A stretch of DNA of 18,335 bases from an uncultured Oscillospiraceae bacterium (GTDB taxonomy: Bacteria > Bacillota > Clostridia > Oscillospirales > Acutalibacteraceae): contig USHL01000007.1 in the NCBI GenBank assembly GCA_900554525.1, positions 1-18,335 of the forward strand. Reading direction: 5' to 3'. A program made the position numbers and the translations under genes. Each line of letters begins with the position of its first letter. Position 1 is the first letter of the stretch. The notes beneath the pieces are model-generated. The model did not search any database. It saw only the letters and a program-made list of their open reading frames with translations, and was not told where the DNA came from. Positions 1-7,120 of this stretch are shown here, piece by piece.

Positions 1-14
1 TTATATTCCGGCTG

Positions 15-54
15 AAAAGAGCCCGCTCCCGAAGTTTCGGGAGCGGGCTCTTTT
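15..54 (-). terminator. Rho-independent terminator of the mgl operon
   Basis: A near-perfect inverted repeat pairs 15-33 with 36-54, giving a GC-rich stem of about 18 bp with a tiny loop and A/T runs on both flanks. It closes the minus-strand mglB-A-C operon just after the last gene, whose stop codon (54-56) overlaps its edge. Because both flanks carry A/T runs, it could work in both directions and also protect against transcription coming from the left. Confidence 0.9.
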
Positions 55-455
55 TATTCACGCTTCTGCCAGCCGGCATAGAGCGTCATGCTGTTCTGAG
101 CGGTATCGGTTTCAAAGCTCCATTCTTCAGTGGCTGCGCGGTCGAGATACCAGCCGGTAAAGATATATCCCTCTTTTACCGGAGTCTCTGGTTCGGCAAC
201 GGTGTCGCCGTAATAAACCTTGACGCTTTCCACCTGTGAGCCGCCGTCGGTGTCAAATGAAACGGTAAAACCGTTGTTTTGCGTCAGAACAAATATAGAG
301 ACAAGCAGTGCCGACGCTAAAATAAGTACCAGTATATTGGCAGTTTTGACCGACATTTTTATGTTGCGGTAAAGCCCGCCGGGCTTGCGCCGGGGCAGCT
401 CCGGCATCGGGCTGTTTTCGGTTTTTTTATCGGTGACGGGCTCATTTTGAAGCAT
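54..455 (-). CDS. Small membrane protein with one InlB B-repeat (Flg_new type)
   Basis: This 133-residue protein has a basic, proline-containing N-terminal tail (about 1-38) and one hydrophobic helix (about 40-58). After that comes a single InlB B-repeat-like domain (about 63-129) with the marks of that family: FDTDGG near 67-72, GY-x-F-x-GWY near 96-103 and a closing LYAGW at 125-129. The basic tail predicts a cytoplasmic N-terminus with the repeat outside. The gene starts 24 bases after mglC behind AAGGA and ends at the operon terminator, so it is probably the fourth gene of the transporter operon. InlB repeats are beta-grasp-like folds common in large Gram-positive surface proteins; a lone membrane-tethered copy is unusual. 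Its role is unknown. It could be an accessory of the transporter or sensor, or a small surface adhesin. The fold assignment is fairly sure. Confidence 0.85.
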   Translation of the reverse strand: MLQNEPVTDKKTENSPMPELPRRKPGGLYRNIKMSVKTANILVLILASALLVSIFVLTQNNGFTVSFDTDGGSQVESVKVYYGDTVAEPETPVKEGYIFTGWYLDRAATEEWSFETDTAQNSMTLYAGWQKRE

Positions 456-479
456 TGCTTTGAATTCCTTTCAATAAAA

Positions 480-1565
480 TTATTTACGGGCGAGATATTT
501 ACGCATATCGATAGCGCAGGCAACCAGAATGATGAGACCTTTTATTATGTAAAGCATATTTTGGTCTACCGAAAGGAAATTAAGGCCTACGAAAATTATC
601 TGGAGAAGCAAAACGCCGATGACGATGCCGCTTATCTTACCTGTGCCGCCGACAAAGGATACTCCGCCGATAACGCAGGCCGCTATGGCGTCGCTTTCGT
701 AGTTGAGTCCTGTGTTGGAGGAGCAGGATGAGATACGGGCGCCCTCGAAAAATCCGGTGATGCCGTACATCATTCCGGCAAGCACGAAAACCAGCACGAT
801 GGTCCAGAATACGTTGACGCCTGAAACGTTCGCGGCTTCTTCGTTTGAACCCACGGCAAACATGTTTTTGCCGAATTTGGTCTTGTTCCAAATGAACCAC
901 ATTATTACGGTAAGGATCAAAGCGTAAAGCACGAACTTCGGAACCGCGACGTTGCCTATGGTGAAGAGCGGGCCGCGCACGAAATCGGTATATGACGAGT
1001 CAAGCCCTGAAAGAGTCTGGCCGTTATTGGTTCCGTTCATCAAATACAGCAGAACCATACCGTATACGATAAGCTGTGTGGACAGTGTTACTATAAACGG
1101 ATGCAGCTTGAACTTTGCCACAAAAAAGCCGTTTACAAAGCCTATTGCCGCGCCGACCGCGATGACCAAAAGAATCACCAGCCACAGCGGCATAACATCC
1201 AGGTCGGGAAACATTTTATTCGGATAATTTGCCATCTGCAAAAGCGATGCGGCGATACAGGCGGTAAGTCCCACGCAGCGGCCGGCGGATATGTCGGTGC
1301 CGGTGAGGACTATTGCCCCGCCGATGCCGAGCGCAATCGGCAGCTTCGCGGCGGTAAGTGAAATTATATTTACTATTGAGTTGAGGGATAAGAAACCCGG
1401 CTCGCGGACGGTAATGAAAATAATAGCAATGAAGATTATTATATACATTGCGTTATTGAAAAGCGTATCAATTATGGTACGGCGCTTATCCGCGCGTTCC
1501 ATTGCCCTGAATGAGGCAATTCTGCCGGAAAGATTGTTTTTCTGGGAAACATTTATTTCAGACAT
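480..1565 (-). CDS. mglC: Galactose/methyl-galactoside ABC transporter permease MglC
   Basis: The 361-residue protein is a polytopic inner-membrane permease of the RbsC/MglC (BPD_transp_2) family and forms the sugar channel of the transporter. It has a cytoplasmic N-terminal tail of about 35 residues, then hydrophobic helices from about 37 to the C-terminus. The conserved segment containing GTDISAG (about 108-114) and the EAA-like cytoplasmic loop FAVGSNEEAANVSG (about 235-249) are characteristic; the latter contacts the ATPase. Later helices carry GARISS and AIAACVIGG, also typical of the family. The start follows AAGGAG with 7-base spacing and lies 11 bases after the mglA stop. Galactose rather than ribose is inferred from the neighbouring MglB-type binding protein. 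Confidence 0.93.
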   Translation of the reverse strand: MSEINVSQKNNLSGRIASFRAMERADKRRTIIDTLFNNAMYIIIFIAIIFITVREPGFLSLNSIVNIISLTAAKLPIALGIGGAIVLTGTDISAGRCVGLTACIAASLLQMANYPNKMFPDLDVMPLWLVILLVIAVGAAIGFVNGFFVAKFKLHPFIVTLSTQLIVYGMVLLYLMNGTNNGQTLSGLDSSYTDFVRGPLFTIGNVAVPKFVLYALILTVIMWFIWNKTKFGKNMFAVGSNEEAANVSGVNVFWTIVLVFVLAGMMYGITGFFEGARISSCSSNTGLNYESDAIAACVIGGVSFVGGTGKISGIVIGVLLLQIIFVGLNFLSVDQNMLYIIKGLIILVACAIDMRKYLARK

Positions 1566-1576
1566 GGTCTCACTCC

Positions 1577-3118
1577 TTATGCATATTTGGCGGCCAGCGC
1601 CATGATTTCTTCCTGCGTGGTATTGGCTGCGTCTACCTCACCGGCAAGGCGACCTCCCGACATGACGAGGATTCTGTCGCATACGCCGAGCAGCTCCGGC
1701 ATTTCGGATGAAACCATAATGACGGTTTTGCCCCGTTTGGCAAGGTCTTGTATAAGCTGGTAAATTTCATATTTCGCGCCTACGTCGATTCCGCGTGTGG
1801 GTTCGTCAAGCAGAAGCACGGTAGGATCGGTCAAAAGCCAGCGGCCCAAAATAACCTTTTGCTGATTTCCTCCCGAAAGCGAACGGATCTTGGTTTCCTG
1901 ATCCGGCGTTTTTATTCTCATGGCCTTAATGCACCAGTCGGTGCTTTCCTTCATTTTCTTTTTTGAAAGGAAAGGTCCTATCCGGTATTTTTTAAGGCTT
2001 GATATTACAGCGTTTTCACGTATATTCAGAATACTGAATATACCTGTGGCACGGCGTTCTTCTGTCAGAAGCGCGAAACCGTTTTTTATGGATTCTTTAG
2101 CGCTGCGGTTTTTGATCGGCTTGCCTGCAAGCTTCAGCTTTCCGCTGCGGCGCGTCGCGACGCCGAAAATATTTTCGAGCAGCTCGGTTCTGCCGGAGCT
2201 GTCAAGACCGGCCACGCCGAGGATTTCTCCGCGTTTCGCGCTGAAAGAAACATCGTGCAGCTTTGTATATTCACCCGAAAGCCCTTCTACCTCGAGCAGC
2301 ACATCCCCGATTTGATGGTCCTTGGGCGGATATCTGTTGGTCAGTTCGCGTCCTACCATCAGCCGGATTATCTCATCGGTAGTAAGGTCCCCGGCGGCTT
2401 TTGTAGCTATCCATTTGCCGTCGCGCATTATTGTTACTTCATCGGAAATCCGCAGGATTTCCTCCATTTTGTGAGATATATAAATTATGCCGCAGCCGCG
2501 GTCGCGCAGCATATTGATTATTTTGAAAAGATGCTCAACCTCCTGCTCGGTCAGCGATGAGGTCGGCTCGTCGAAAACAATGATTTTGGAATGATAAGAA
2601 ACAGCCTTTGCTATTTCAACCATCTGCCGCTGCGAAACAGGCATTTTGCTCATAACGGTTTTGGGATTGACATTCATTCCGAGCTCGTCGAAAATTCTTT
2701 TTGTTTCGGCGTACATTTTTCTTTCGCTGGTAAGCGGCAGAAATTTAGCTACTTTCGGAAACCTGCCGAGCCACATATTATCCATAACATTGCGCTTGAG
2801 CGCCTGATTGAGCTCCTGATGCACCATGGCAACGCCGTTTTCGAGCGCCTCCTTGGAATTTTTGAAGTTGATTTCCTTACCCTCTAAATAAATATTTCCG
2901 CTGTCTTTGTTATAAACTCCGAAAAGGCATTTCATGAGGGTGGATTTACCCGCGCCGTTCTCACCCATTAAGGCATGAACGGTTCCCGCACGGACGGTAA
3001 GCGAAACGCCGTCCAACGCTTTGACGCCGGGAAAAACCTTATCGATATTTTCCATCTTCAGCAAAACCGGTTCGGCTTCAGACGGAGAATTTTTGTTTTT
3101 TTGTTTGATATTATCCAT
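1577..3118 (-). CDS. mglA: Sugar ABC transporter ATP-binding protein MglA (two fused ATPase domains)
   Basis: This 513-residue cytoplasmic protein carries two tandem ABC domains, as in MglA, RbsA and XylG, and powers sugar import through MglC. The first domain has a canonical Walker A (GENGAGKST, 52-60), the signature-like region VSQRQMVEIAKA and a Walker B ending VFDEPTSSL. The second has a degenerate Walker A-like segment (GLDSSGRTELL) but an intact signature LSGGNQQK and Walker B LLLDEPTRGIDVG. A non-canonical second nucleotide site is normal in this family. The start has an AGGAGAGG ribosome binding site. The gene is separated from mglB by a 76-base gap holding a strong hairpin and is nearly contiguous with mglC. 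Confidence 0.94.
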   Translation of the reverse strand: MDNIKQKNKNSPSEAEPVLLKMENIDKVFPGVKALDGVSLTVRAGTVHALMGENGAGKSTLMKCLFGVYNKDSGNIYLEGKEINFKNSKEALENGVAMVHQELNQALKRNVMDNMWLGRFPKVAKFLPLTSERKMYAETKRIFDELGMNVNPKTVMSKMPVSQRQMVEIAKAVSYHSKIIVFDEPTSSLTEQEVEHLFKIINMLRDRGCGIIYISHKMEEILRISDEVTIMRDGKWIATKAAGDLTTDEIIRLMVGRELTNRYPPKDHQIGDVLLEVEGLSGEYTKLHDVSFSAKRGEILGVAGLDSSGRTELLENIFGVATRRSGKLKLAGKPIKNRSAKESIKNGFALLTEERRATGIFSILNIRENAVISSLKKYRIGPFLSKKKMKESTDWCIKAMRIKTPDQETKIRSLSGGNQQKVILGRWLLTDPTVLLLDEPTRGIDVGAKYEIYQLIQDLAKRGKTVIMVSSEMPELLGVCDRILVMSGGRLAGEVDAANTTQEEIMALAAKYA

Positions 3119-3143
3119 TTAACACCTCTCCTGTCTTTTTCCT

Positions 3144-3180
3144 GAAACACAGCCGCGGCTTAAACCCGCGGCTGTGTTTC
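3144..3180 (-). other. Intercistronic hairpin between mglB and mglA
   Basis: A perfect 15-bp inverted repeat (3144-3158 with 3166-3180, loop of 7) sits directly after the mglB stop. On the transcribed minus strand the stem is followed by AGGAAAAAGACAGG, not a U-run, so it does not look like a full terminator. In binding-protein-dependent transporter operons such hairpins typically stabilise the 3' end of the upstream message or cause partial termination, so the binding protein is made in excess over the ATPase and permease. That role is inferred here. Confidence 0.75.
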
Positions 3181-3194
3181 GCAGAATCAGTAGC

Positions 3195-4256
3195 TTAATT
3201 GCCGGTATAGGTGCTGTACGGAATATTTACACGCCAGTCTCCTACAATATTGTCGGATTCGATGCCGTCAAAGGTATCTTTTTCATCGAGATAATTGAAC
3301 GCTATTGTTGTAATGGCGGAGGCCATGCCGTCGGCGTCCTGCTTAATGGTGCCGGCCATATTGCCTTCCTTAATTTTGTCCTGTGCCGCGGAAGTGGCGT
3401 CGACTCCGAATACCGGAATTATGGTAGTGCCTTCGCCGTTGTTGTAGCCTGCGGTCTGGAGAGCGGAGATTGCACCGAGAGCCATATCGTCATTGTTGGC
3501 GATGACCAGCTCTACCATATTGTTGTTGGCTGAGCTGTACTGTGCGAGGATAGTGCTCATATAATCGGTGGCCGCCGCTGCCGACCACTGACCTGCCTGG
3601 TCTACCAGATAGCGGTTGCTGTTTGCGCTGTCATAGAATGAAAGCTCGGGCTTTCCGGCTTCCTTAAGTATGGTGTTGCAGTCTTCAACCGCATACTGTG
3701 TTCTGGCGATAGCCTCCTGATTGCCTTCCTGGCCCTTGAACATTACGTAGCTGATTTTGCCGTCCTTGTTCAGGTCGTACTGGTCGTAATTGGCAACAAG
3801 GAATTCGCCTATCATTTCGCCCTGCATATGGCCTGCCATTTCGTAGTCGGTGCCTACAAACGCGCATTTTTCATAGCTTTTTACGACAGATTCCTCTACC
3901 GAGCGGTTAAAGAAAATAACCGGCACATTTTTTTCTTTCGCAAGATTGACTATGTTCTGCGCGGCGTCATTTGAACCGGTGTCAACTACGTTTACGATAA
4001 GCAGTGACGAATTTTTAGCCAGTGCGGTCTGAACCTGTTCGGTCTGCGTGGTCTGGTTTCCGTTTCCGTCATAGTTGTTGAAATTGCGTCCGGATTCCTT
4101 AAGGATTGCATCCATAGCGGTACGGACCGTGGAGATATACGGATCGCTGTAGGTGTAATAGAAAACCGATATCTCTCCGGCTGAGCTGCCTCCTCCGCAG
4201 GCGGCAAGCGAACAGATCAGAACGATCGATAAAATGATTGCTGCTAACTTTTTCAT
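3195..4256 (-). CDS. mglB: D-galactose/D-glucose-binding lipoprotein MglB
   Basis: The 353-residue substrate-binding lipoprotein delivers galactose or glucose to MglAC from the outer face of the membrane. The signal peptide ends in the lipobox LAAC (17-20), so Cys20 would be lipidated. By comparison with E. coli galactose-binding protein from memory, a calcium-loop-like segment DLNKDGKI is at 161-168, the FFN sugar contact at 115-117, the stacking tryptophan is Trp224, and IANNDD (252-257) and FGVDA (283-287) match binding-cleft strands. Two usual contacts differ: the positions of E. coli His152 and Asp154 appear to be Asn179 and Glu181. The gene has a strong ribosome binding site (GGAGG, 8-base spacing) and is the first gene of its operon, with a predicted promoter upstream. 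Confidence 0.93.
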   Translation of the reverse strand: MKKLAAIILSIVLICSLAACGGGSSAGEISVFYYTYSDPYISTVRTAMDAILKESGRNFNNYDGNGNQTTQTEQVQTALAKNSSLLIVNVVDTGSNDAAQNIVNLAKEKNVPVIFFNRSVEESVVKSYEKCAFVGTDYEMAGHMQGEMIGEFLVANYDQYDLNKDGKISYVMFKGQEGNQEAIARTQYAVEDCNTILKEAGKPELSFYDSANSNRYLVDQAGQWSAAAATDYMSTILAQYSSANNNMVELVIANNDDMALGAISALQTAGYNNGEGTTIIPVFGVDATSAAQDKIKEGNMAGTIKQDADGMASAITTIAFNYLDEKDTFDGIESDNIVGDWRVNIPYSTYTGN

Positions 4257-4322
4257 TGGTAATTCCTCCTTTTAAATCAAAAGCCTGATTACTTTTGTCG
4301 GTTATATTTTACAGCATCGGTT

Positions 4323-4351
4323 TTAATATTGAAATAGAATTATTTATTCAA
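4323..4351 (-). promoter_or_regulatory. Predicted sigma-A promoter of the mgl operon
   Basis: On the minus strand TTGAAT (4346-4351) is separated by 17 bases from TATTAA (4323-4328). Each hexamer matches its consensus at four of six positions. The site lies in the 190-base gap between the sensor-operon terminator and mglB, about 70 bases before the mglB start, in very AT-rich DNA. A sub-consensus promoter is what would be expected of an operon that needs an activator. Confidence 0.5.
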
Positions 4352-4367
4352 AATGTTAGAAATTCTA
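4335..4367. promoter_or_regulatory. Candidate operator upstream of mglB (palindrome plus inverted repeat)
   Basis: A perfect 11-bp palindrome TAGAAATTCTA occupies 4357-4367. Its TAGAATT-like arm recurs inverted at 4335-4341, pairing with AATTCTA at 4361-4367 across 19 bases. The pair flanks the predicted -35 hexamer (4346-4351). This is the position expected for the binding sites of an AraC-type activator, and the obvious candidate is the response regulator encoded at 7113-8699. The DNA is AT-rich, so chance symmetry is possible. Confidence 0.4.
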
Positions 4368-4398
4368 CTGAATACTTTATAAAAAATATATTTCATAA

Positions 4399-4429
4399 CA
4401 AAAGCGCCCATCTTTGATGAGCGCTTTTG
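4399..4429 (-). terminator. Terminator of the sugar-sensing operon
   Basis: An inverted repeat pairs CAAAAGCGC (4399-4407) with GCGCTTTTG (4421-4429). An inner 4-bp stem follows after one mismatch, and the loop is TTT. It lies 18 bases past the stop of the binding-protein gene, and on the minus strand the stem runs into TTTTGTTATG. It separates the sensor operon from the mgl operon and so implies that mglB has its own promoter. Confidence 0.8.
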
Positions 4430-4446
4430 CAGTCGGAAAGGAAAAA

Positions 4447-5403
4447 TTATTCGAATTTGAAAAGGATTTTCTGGTTGTCTTCATCGAACATATTCTGCTT
4501 GGTTATTGTTGTCGCCGAGGTTTCGATATTGCCGGGAACCGATCTGTCCGAAAGCAGATCGGCGGCGCTTTGTACGCCGAGATATCCCATTGCGAAGGGA
4601 TTCTGCACAATCAGCGCGTCCATTTCGCCGGTTTCAAGCATACTGACCGAGATGACATTATTGTCAAAGCCGACGGCGGTCACGGTATCTTTCAGACCGA
4701 GCTGCTTTACGGCATTTCCGATTCCGAGCGTCATCCATTCGTTGAACCCGACCAGTACGTTTATTTCCGGATGCGAGTGAAGCAGGGATATAGCCCCGGC
4801 CGTAGCGCTGGTGGTATTGGAATCAACATTAACCGTTTCCACTACCTCTGCTTCCGGAAGAGCGGATATATAATCTCTGAAGCCGGCTTCTCTCTGGCGG
4901 CCGTTATCGGTATTTCGGTCATAATTAACAATGCCTATCCGCATATTTTCCGAGCTGCCTCTGCATTCGACCGCCGCCGCTGCCGCCGCCTGACCGGCTT
5001 TATAATTGTCGGTACCGATAAATGTGCCGATTTTATCGGAATTAACCCCGCTGTCAATCACAACTATCCGCACTCCGGCATCGGCTGCCGCCGATATTGC
5101 ATTGGCCGACTGATAATAGTCAATGGCGGAAAATACGATTGCGTCGGCTCCGTTCTGTACGGCACGGCTTATCAGTTCGTTCTGTTTCAAATAGTCCTCT
5201 TCGTTTTCCGGACCCTCAAATGTAACCGAAATATTGTATTCGGTCGCGGCGGCGTTGACGCCGCGACGGACACTCTGCCAGAAATCCGAATCGGTAGCCT
5301 TGACAATAACCGCTATCGACTGTCTTTGCTGTTGGGACGAACAGCCGCAGGTAAGAGTCAGTGATATCAGAAGCAGGGATATTATCAGCTTTTTATATTT
5401 CAT
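4447..5403 (-). CDS. Sugar-binding lipoprotein, probable ligand-sensing partner of the adjacent kinase
   Basis: This 318-residue RbsB/XylF-like periplasmic-binding-fold protein (Peripla_BP_4 type) has a lipoprotein signal peptide; the lipidated residue is probably Cys21 (TCGC) rather than Cys19. Visible family marks are FW near 41-42 in the first strand-helix turn, IDSG near 116-119, IGTD at 129-132, the GFNEWM segment at 219-224, VGFDN at 244-248 and a hinge-proximal VQNPF-x-MGY at 266-274. Its start overlaps the kinase gene by 11 bases behind AAAGGAG. It is therefore made with the two-component system and not with permease genes. That layout matches XylFII of the clostridial XylFII-LytS-YesN xylose sensor, where a binding protein docks on the kinase. 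Galactose or a related hexose is inferred only from the neighbouring mgl operon. Confidence 0.87.
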   Translation of the reverse strand: MKYKKLIISLLLISLTLTCGCSSQQQRQSIAVIVKATDSDFWQSVRRGVNAAATEYNISVTFEGPENEEDYLKQNELISRAVQNGADAIVFSAIDYYQSANAISAAADAGVRIVVIDSGVNSDKIGTFIGTDNYKAGQAAAAAAVECRGSSENMRIGIVNYDRNTDNGRQREAGFRDYISALPEAEVVETVNVDSNTTSATAGAISLLHSHPEINVLVGFNEWMTLGIGNAVKQLGLKDTVTAVGFDNNVISVSMLETGEMDALIVQNPFAMGYLGVQSAADLLSDRSVPGNIETSATTITKQNMFDEDNQKILFKFE

Positions 5404-7120
5404 TTTCCGGCTCCTTTCTGAGCTGCGGTATGCGCACCGTTACGGTTGTTCCTACATCAAGCTCGCTTTCGATTGATATGCCGTAACGCTCTCCGAAGTG
5501 AATTTTGAGCCGGTCGTTGACGTTTTTGACCCCGATGCCGGTGGAATCGCTGCGCTCCTTCTGAAGTATTTTACGGCACTGCTCCTCGGTCATGCCGACG
5601 CCGTTGTCGGCTACGGTTATCAGGATATCTTCGCCGTCGGGTTTGACGGTGACGGTTATTTTCCCTTCATCGACCATACGGTCAAGCCCGTGATAGATAG
5701 CGTTTTCGATAAGCGGCTGTATCGTTATTTTATTGCATAGACAGTCTTCAATCTCAGGGTCTACATAAAATGAATAGGTGAACTGGTTTTTATAGCGGAA
5801 GCTTTGTATAATAAGATAGCTCTGGGCATGCTTTACCTCGTCGCGTATCGGGATAAGCTCGTTGCCGTGGCTGATGCTTATACGGAACAGCTTGGCTAAA
5901 GCGCCCACCATACGGACGGCGTCTTCGTTTTCACCCTGTTCGCACATCCACTGAATGGAATCGAGCGTATTATAGAGGAAATGAGGATTTATCTGCGCCT
6001 GAAGGGCTTTTAATTCGGTTTTGCGCAGTGTGATTTCCTCACGGCGGACACGCTCCATCAGGCTCTGTATCATACCTACCATATGCTCAAAGGAATCGGA
6101 AAGGGTCTGCAGCTCCGCAACCTTTTCGGCAGGTGCAGTATAGCGGTAATCGGCTGCGTTTTTTTCAAAGTCCTTCATAGCATTGACCAGCCCGCGCACC
6201 GGCCGCAGAACTATGCGCGAAAAAAGCAGTGAAATAAGCGCGGCGACTACGGCGCAGCAGATGACCGAAAGCGCGACACCCCAGAGCATTTCCTCGGTCT
6301 GCGCTGTTATAAGCTCGTCGATATAGCTTATTCCGACAATGCGCCAGCTGCTGTCGGGCAGTGAATTTACGGTATAAAGCACCCCGTCCCGGAGCTGTGT
6401 CCCGTCGGCAGACGAGGGTACGAAGGAGGTATCCTCTGTCTTGAGACCGGAAAAAATAAGCTGCTGCTGCGGATGATATATTATGTTTCCGGCGGTGTCG
6501 GTAAGATAGCAGTAGCCATGCTGGCCTATTCCTACATTATCTATTTGCTTTGCGACGCTTGAAAACCGGAAGTCAATGGCTATATACACCTCTCCGTCGA
6601 AAAGCTGCTGTTCCTGCTCATGAGCTATTGTCACTACCCAGGGATATCGGCCTTCAAAAAGCGTCTGAACGTGCGGCGGCGTGACGGCGTAGTCCTCGGC
6701 TTCCTCAAAAAGTGTTTTGTCGAAAGAAAGGTTTACGGAATTTTTTTCTTTAAGAATGCCGTCTTCCGCGCCGTAAGCAAGCAGTTCGCCGTTTTTGTCG
6801 TAAACCAGAATGGATTCGATATCGCTTTGCAGTCTCGCGGCCGCGGCGATGCTGTCGCTGAATTCGTCAATGGTACGGCTTTCGGAAATTTCGGTGCTTA
6901 TACGGCTGAGCTTCAGCTTCAGATCTTCCAAATAATTCCCGACCGCTACGGCAGTCTGCTGTACCGCCTGTTCGGAGGCGGTTTCGGAATTCTGCATCAG
7001 CGCGCGGTTGTATACCGAAAGCGATATCGCTACACACAGTGAAACTGCAGCGGCCACCGTTACGGCGATCGCACAGACCATAAATACAGATATTCTCAGC
7101 CGCGGCTTTTTTTTATTCAT
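5393..7120 (-). CDS. YesM-family sensor histidine kinase with extracytoplasmic Cache-like domain
   Basis: The 575-residue membrane kinase has a first helix at about 12-34 and an extracytoplasmic Cache-like sensor region at about 40-275. A second helix follows at about 278-303, then HAMP (about 300-352), a linker helix, the His_kinase domain and an HATPase_c domain. The phosphoacceptor is His380 in QAQINPHFLYNTLD, the hallmark of the LytS/YesM type. The ATP-binding N box has Asn473 in QPLIENA, the G1 box is DNGVGM (505-510) and the G2 region is TGIGVKNVNDRL (527-538). It overlaps the regulator gene by 8 bases and the binding-protein gene by 11, so translation of the three is probably coupled. 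It should phosphorylate the regulator at 7113-8699. The input is probably sugar-loaded binding protein. Confidence 0.92.
   Translation of the reverse strand: MNKKKPRLRISVFMVCAIAVTVAAAVSLCVAISLSVYNRALMQNSETASEQAVQQTAVAVGNYLEDLKLKLSRISTEISESRTIDEFSDSIAAAARLQSDIESILVYDKNGELLAYGAEDGILKEKNSVNLSFDKTLFEEAEDYAVTPPHVQTLFEGRYPWVVTIAHEQEQQLFDGEVYIAIDFRFSSVAKQIDNVGIGQHGYCYLTDTAGNIIYHPQQQLIFSGLKTEDTSFVPSSADGTQLRDGVLYTVNSLPDSSWRIVGISYIDELITAQTEEMLWGVALSVICCAVVAALISLLFSRIVLRPVRGLVNAMKDFEKNAADYRYTAPAEKVAELQTLSDSFEHMVGMIQSLMERVRREEITLRKTELKALQAQINPHFLYNTLDSIQWMCEQGENEDAVRMVGALAKLFRISISHGNELIPIRDEVKHAQSYLIIQSFRYKNQFTYSFYVDPEIEDCLCNKITIQPLIENAIYHGLDRMVDEGKITVTVKPDGEDILITVADNGVGMTEEQCRKILQKERSDSTGIGVKNVNDRLKIHFGERYGISIESELDVGTTVTVRIPQLRKEPENEI

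Noticed and set aside
54..455. The InlB-repeat protein as an internalin or invasin
   Set aside because: It has no leucine-rich repeats, no wall anchor and only one repeat; the fold alone does not imply virulence.
4414..5364. Long plus-strand open reading frame (316 codons) opposite the sensor lipoprotein gene
   Set aside because: It mirrors the well-supported minus-strand gene, has no recognisable domain or ribosome binding site, and is explained by the codon pattern of the opposite strand.
6620..7042. Plus-strand open reading frame opposite the kinase gene
   Set aside because: It lies antisense to the transmembrane and Cache regions of a clear kinase and shows no family features.
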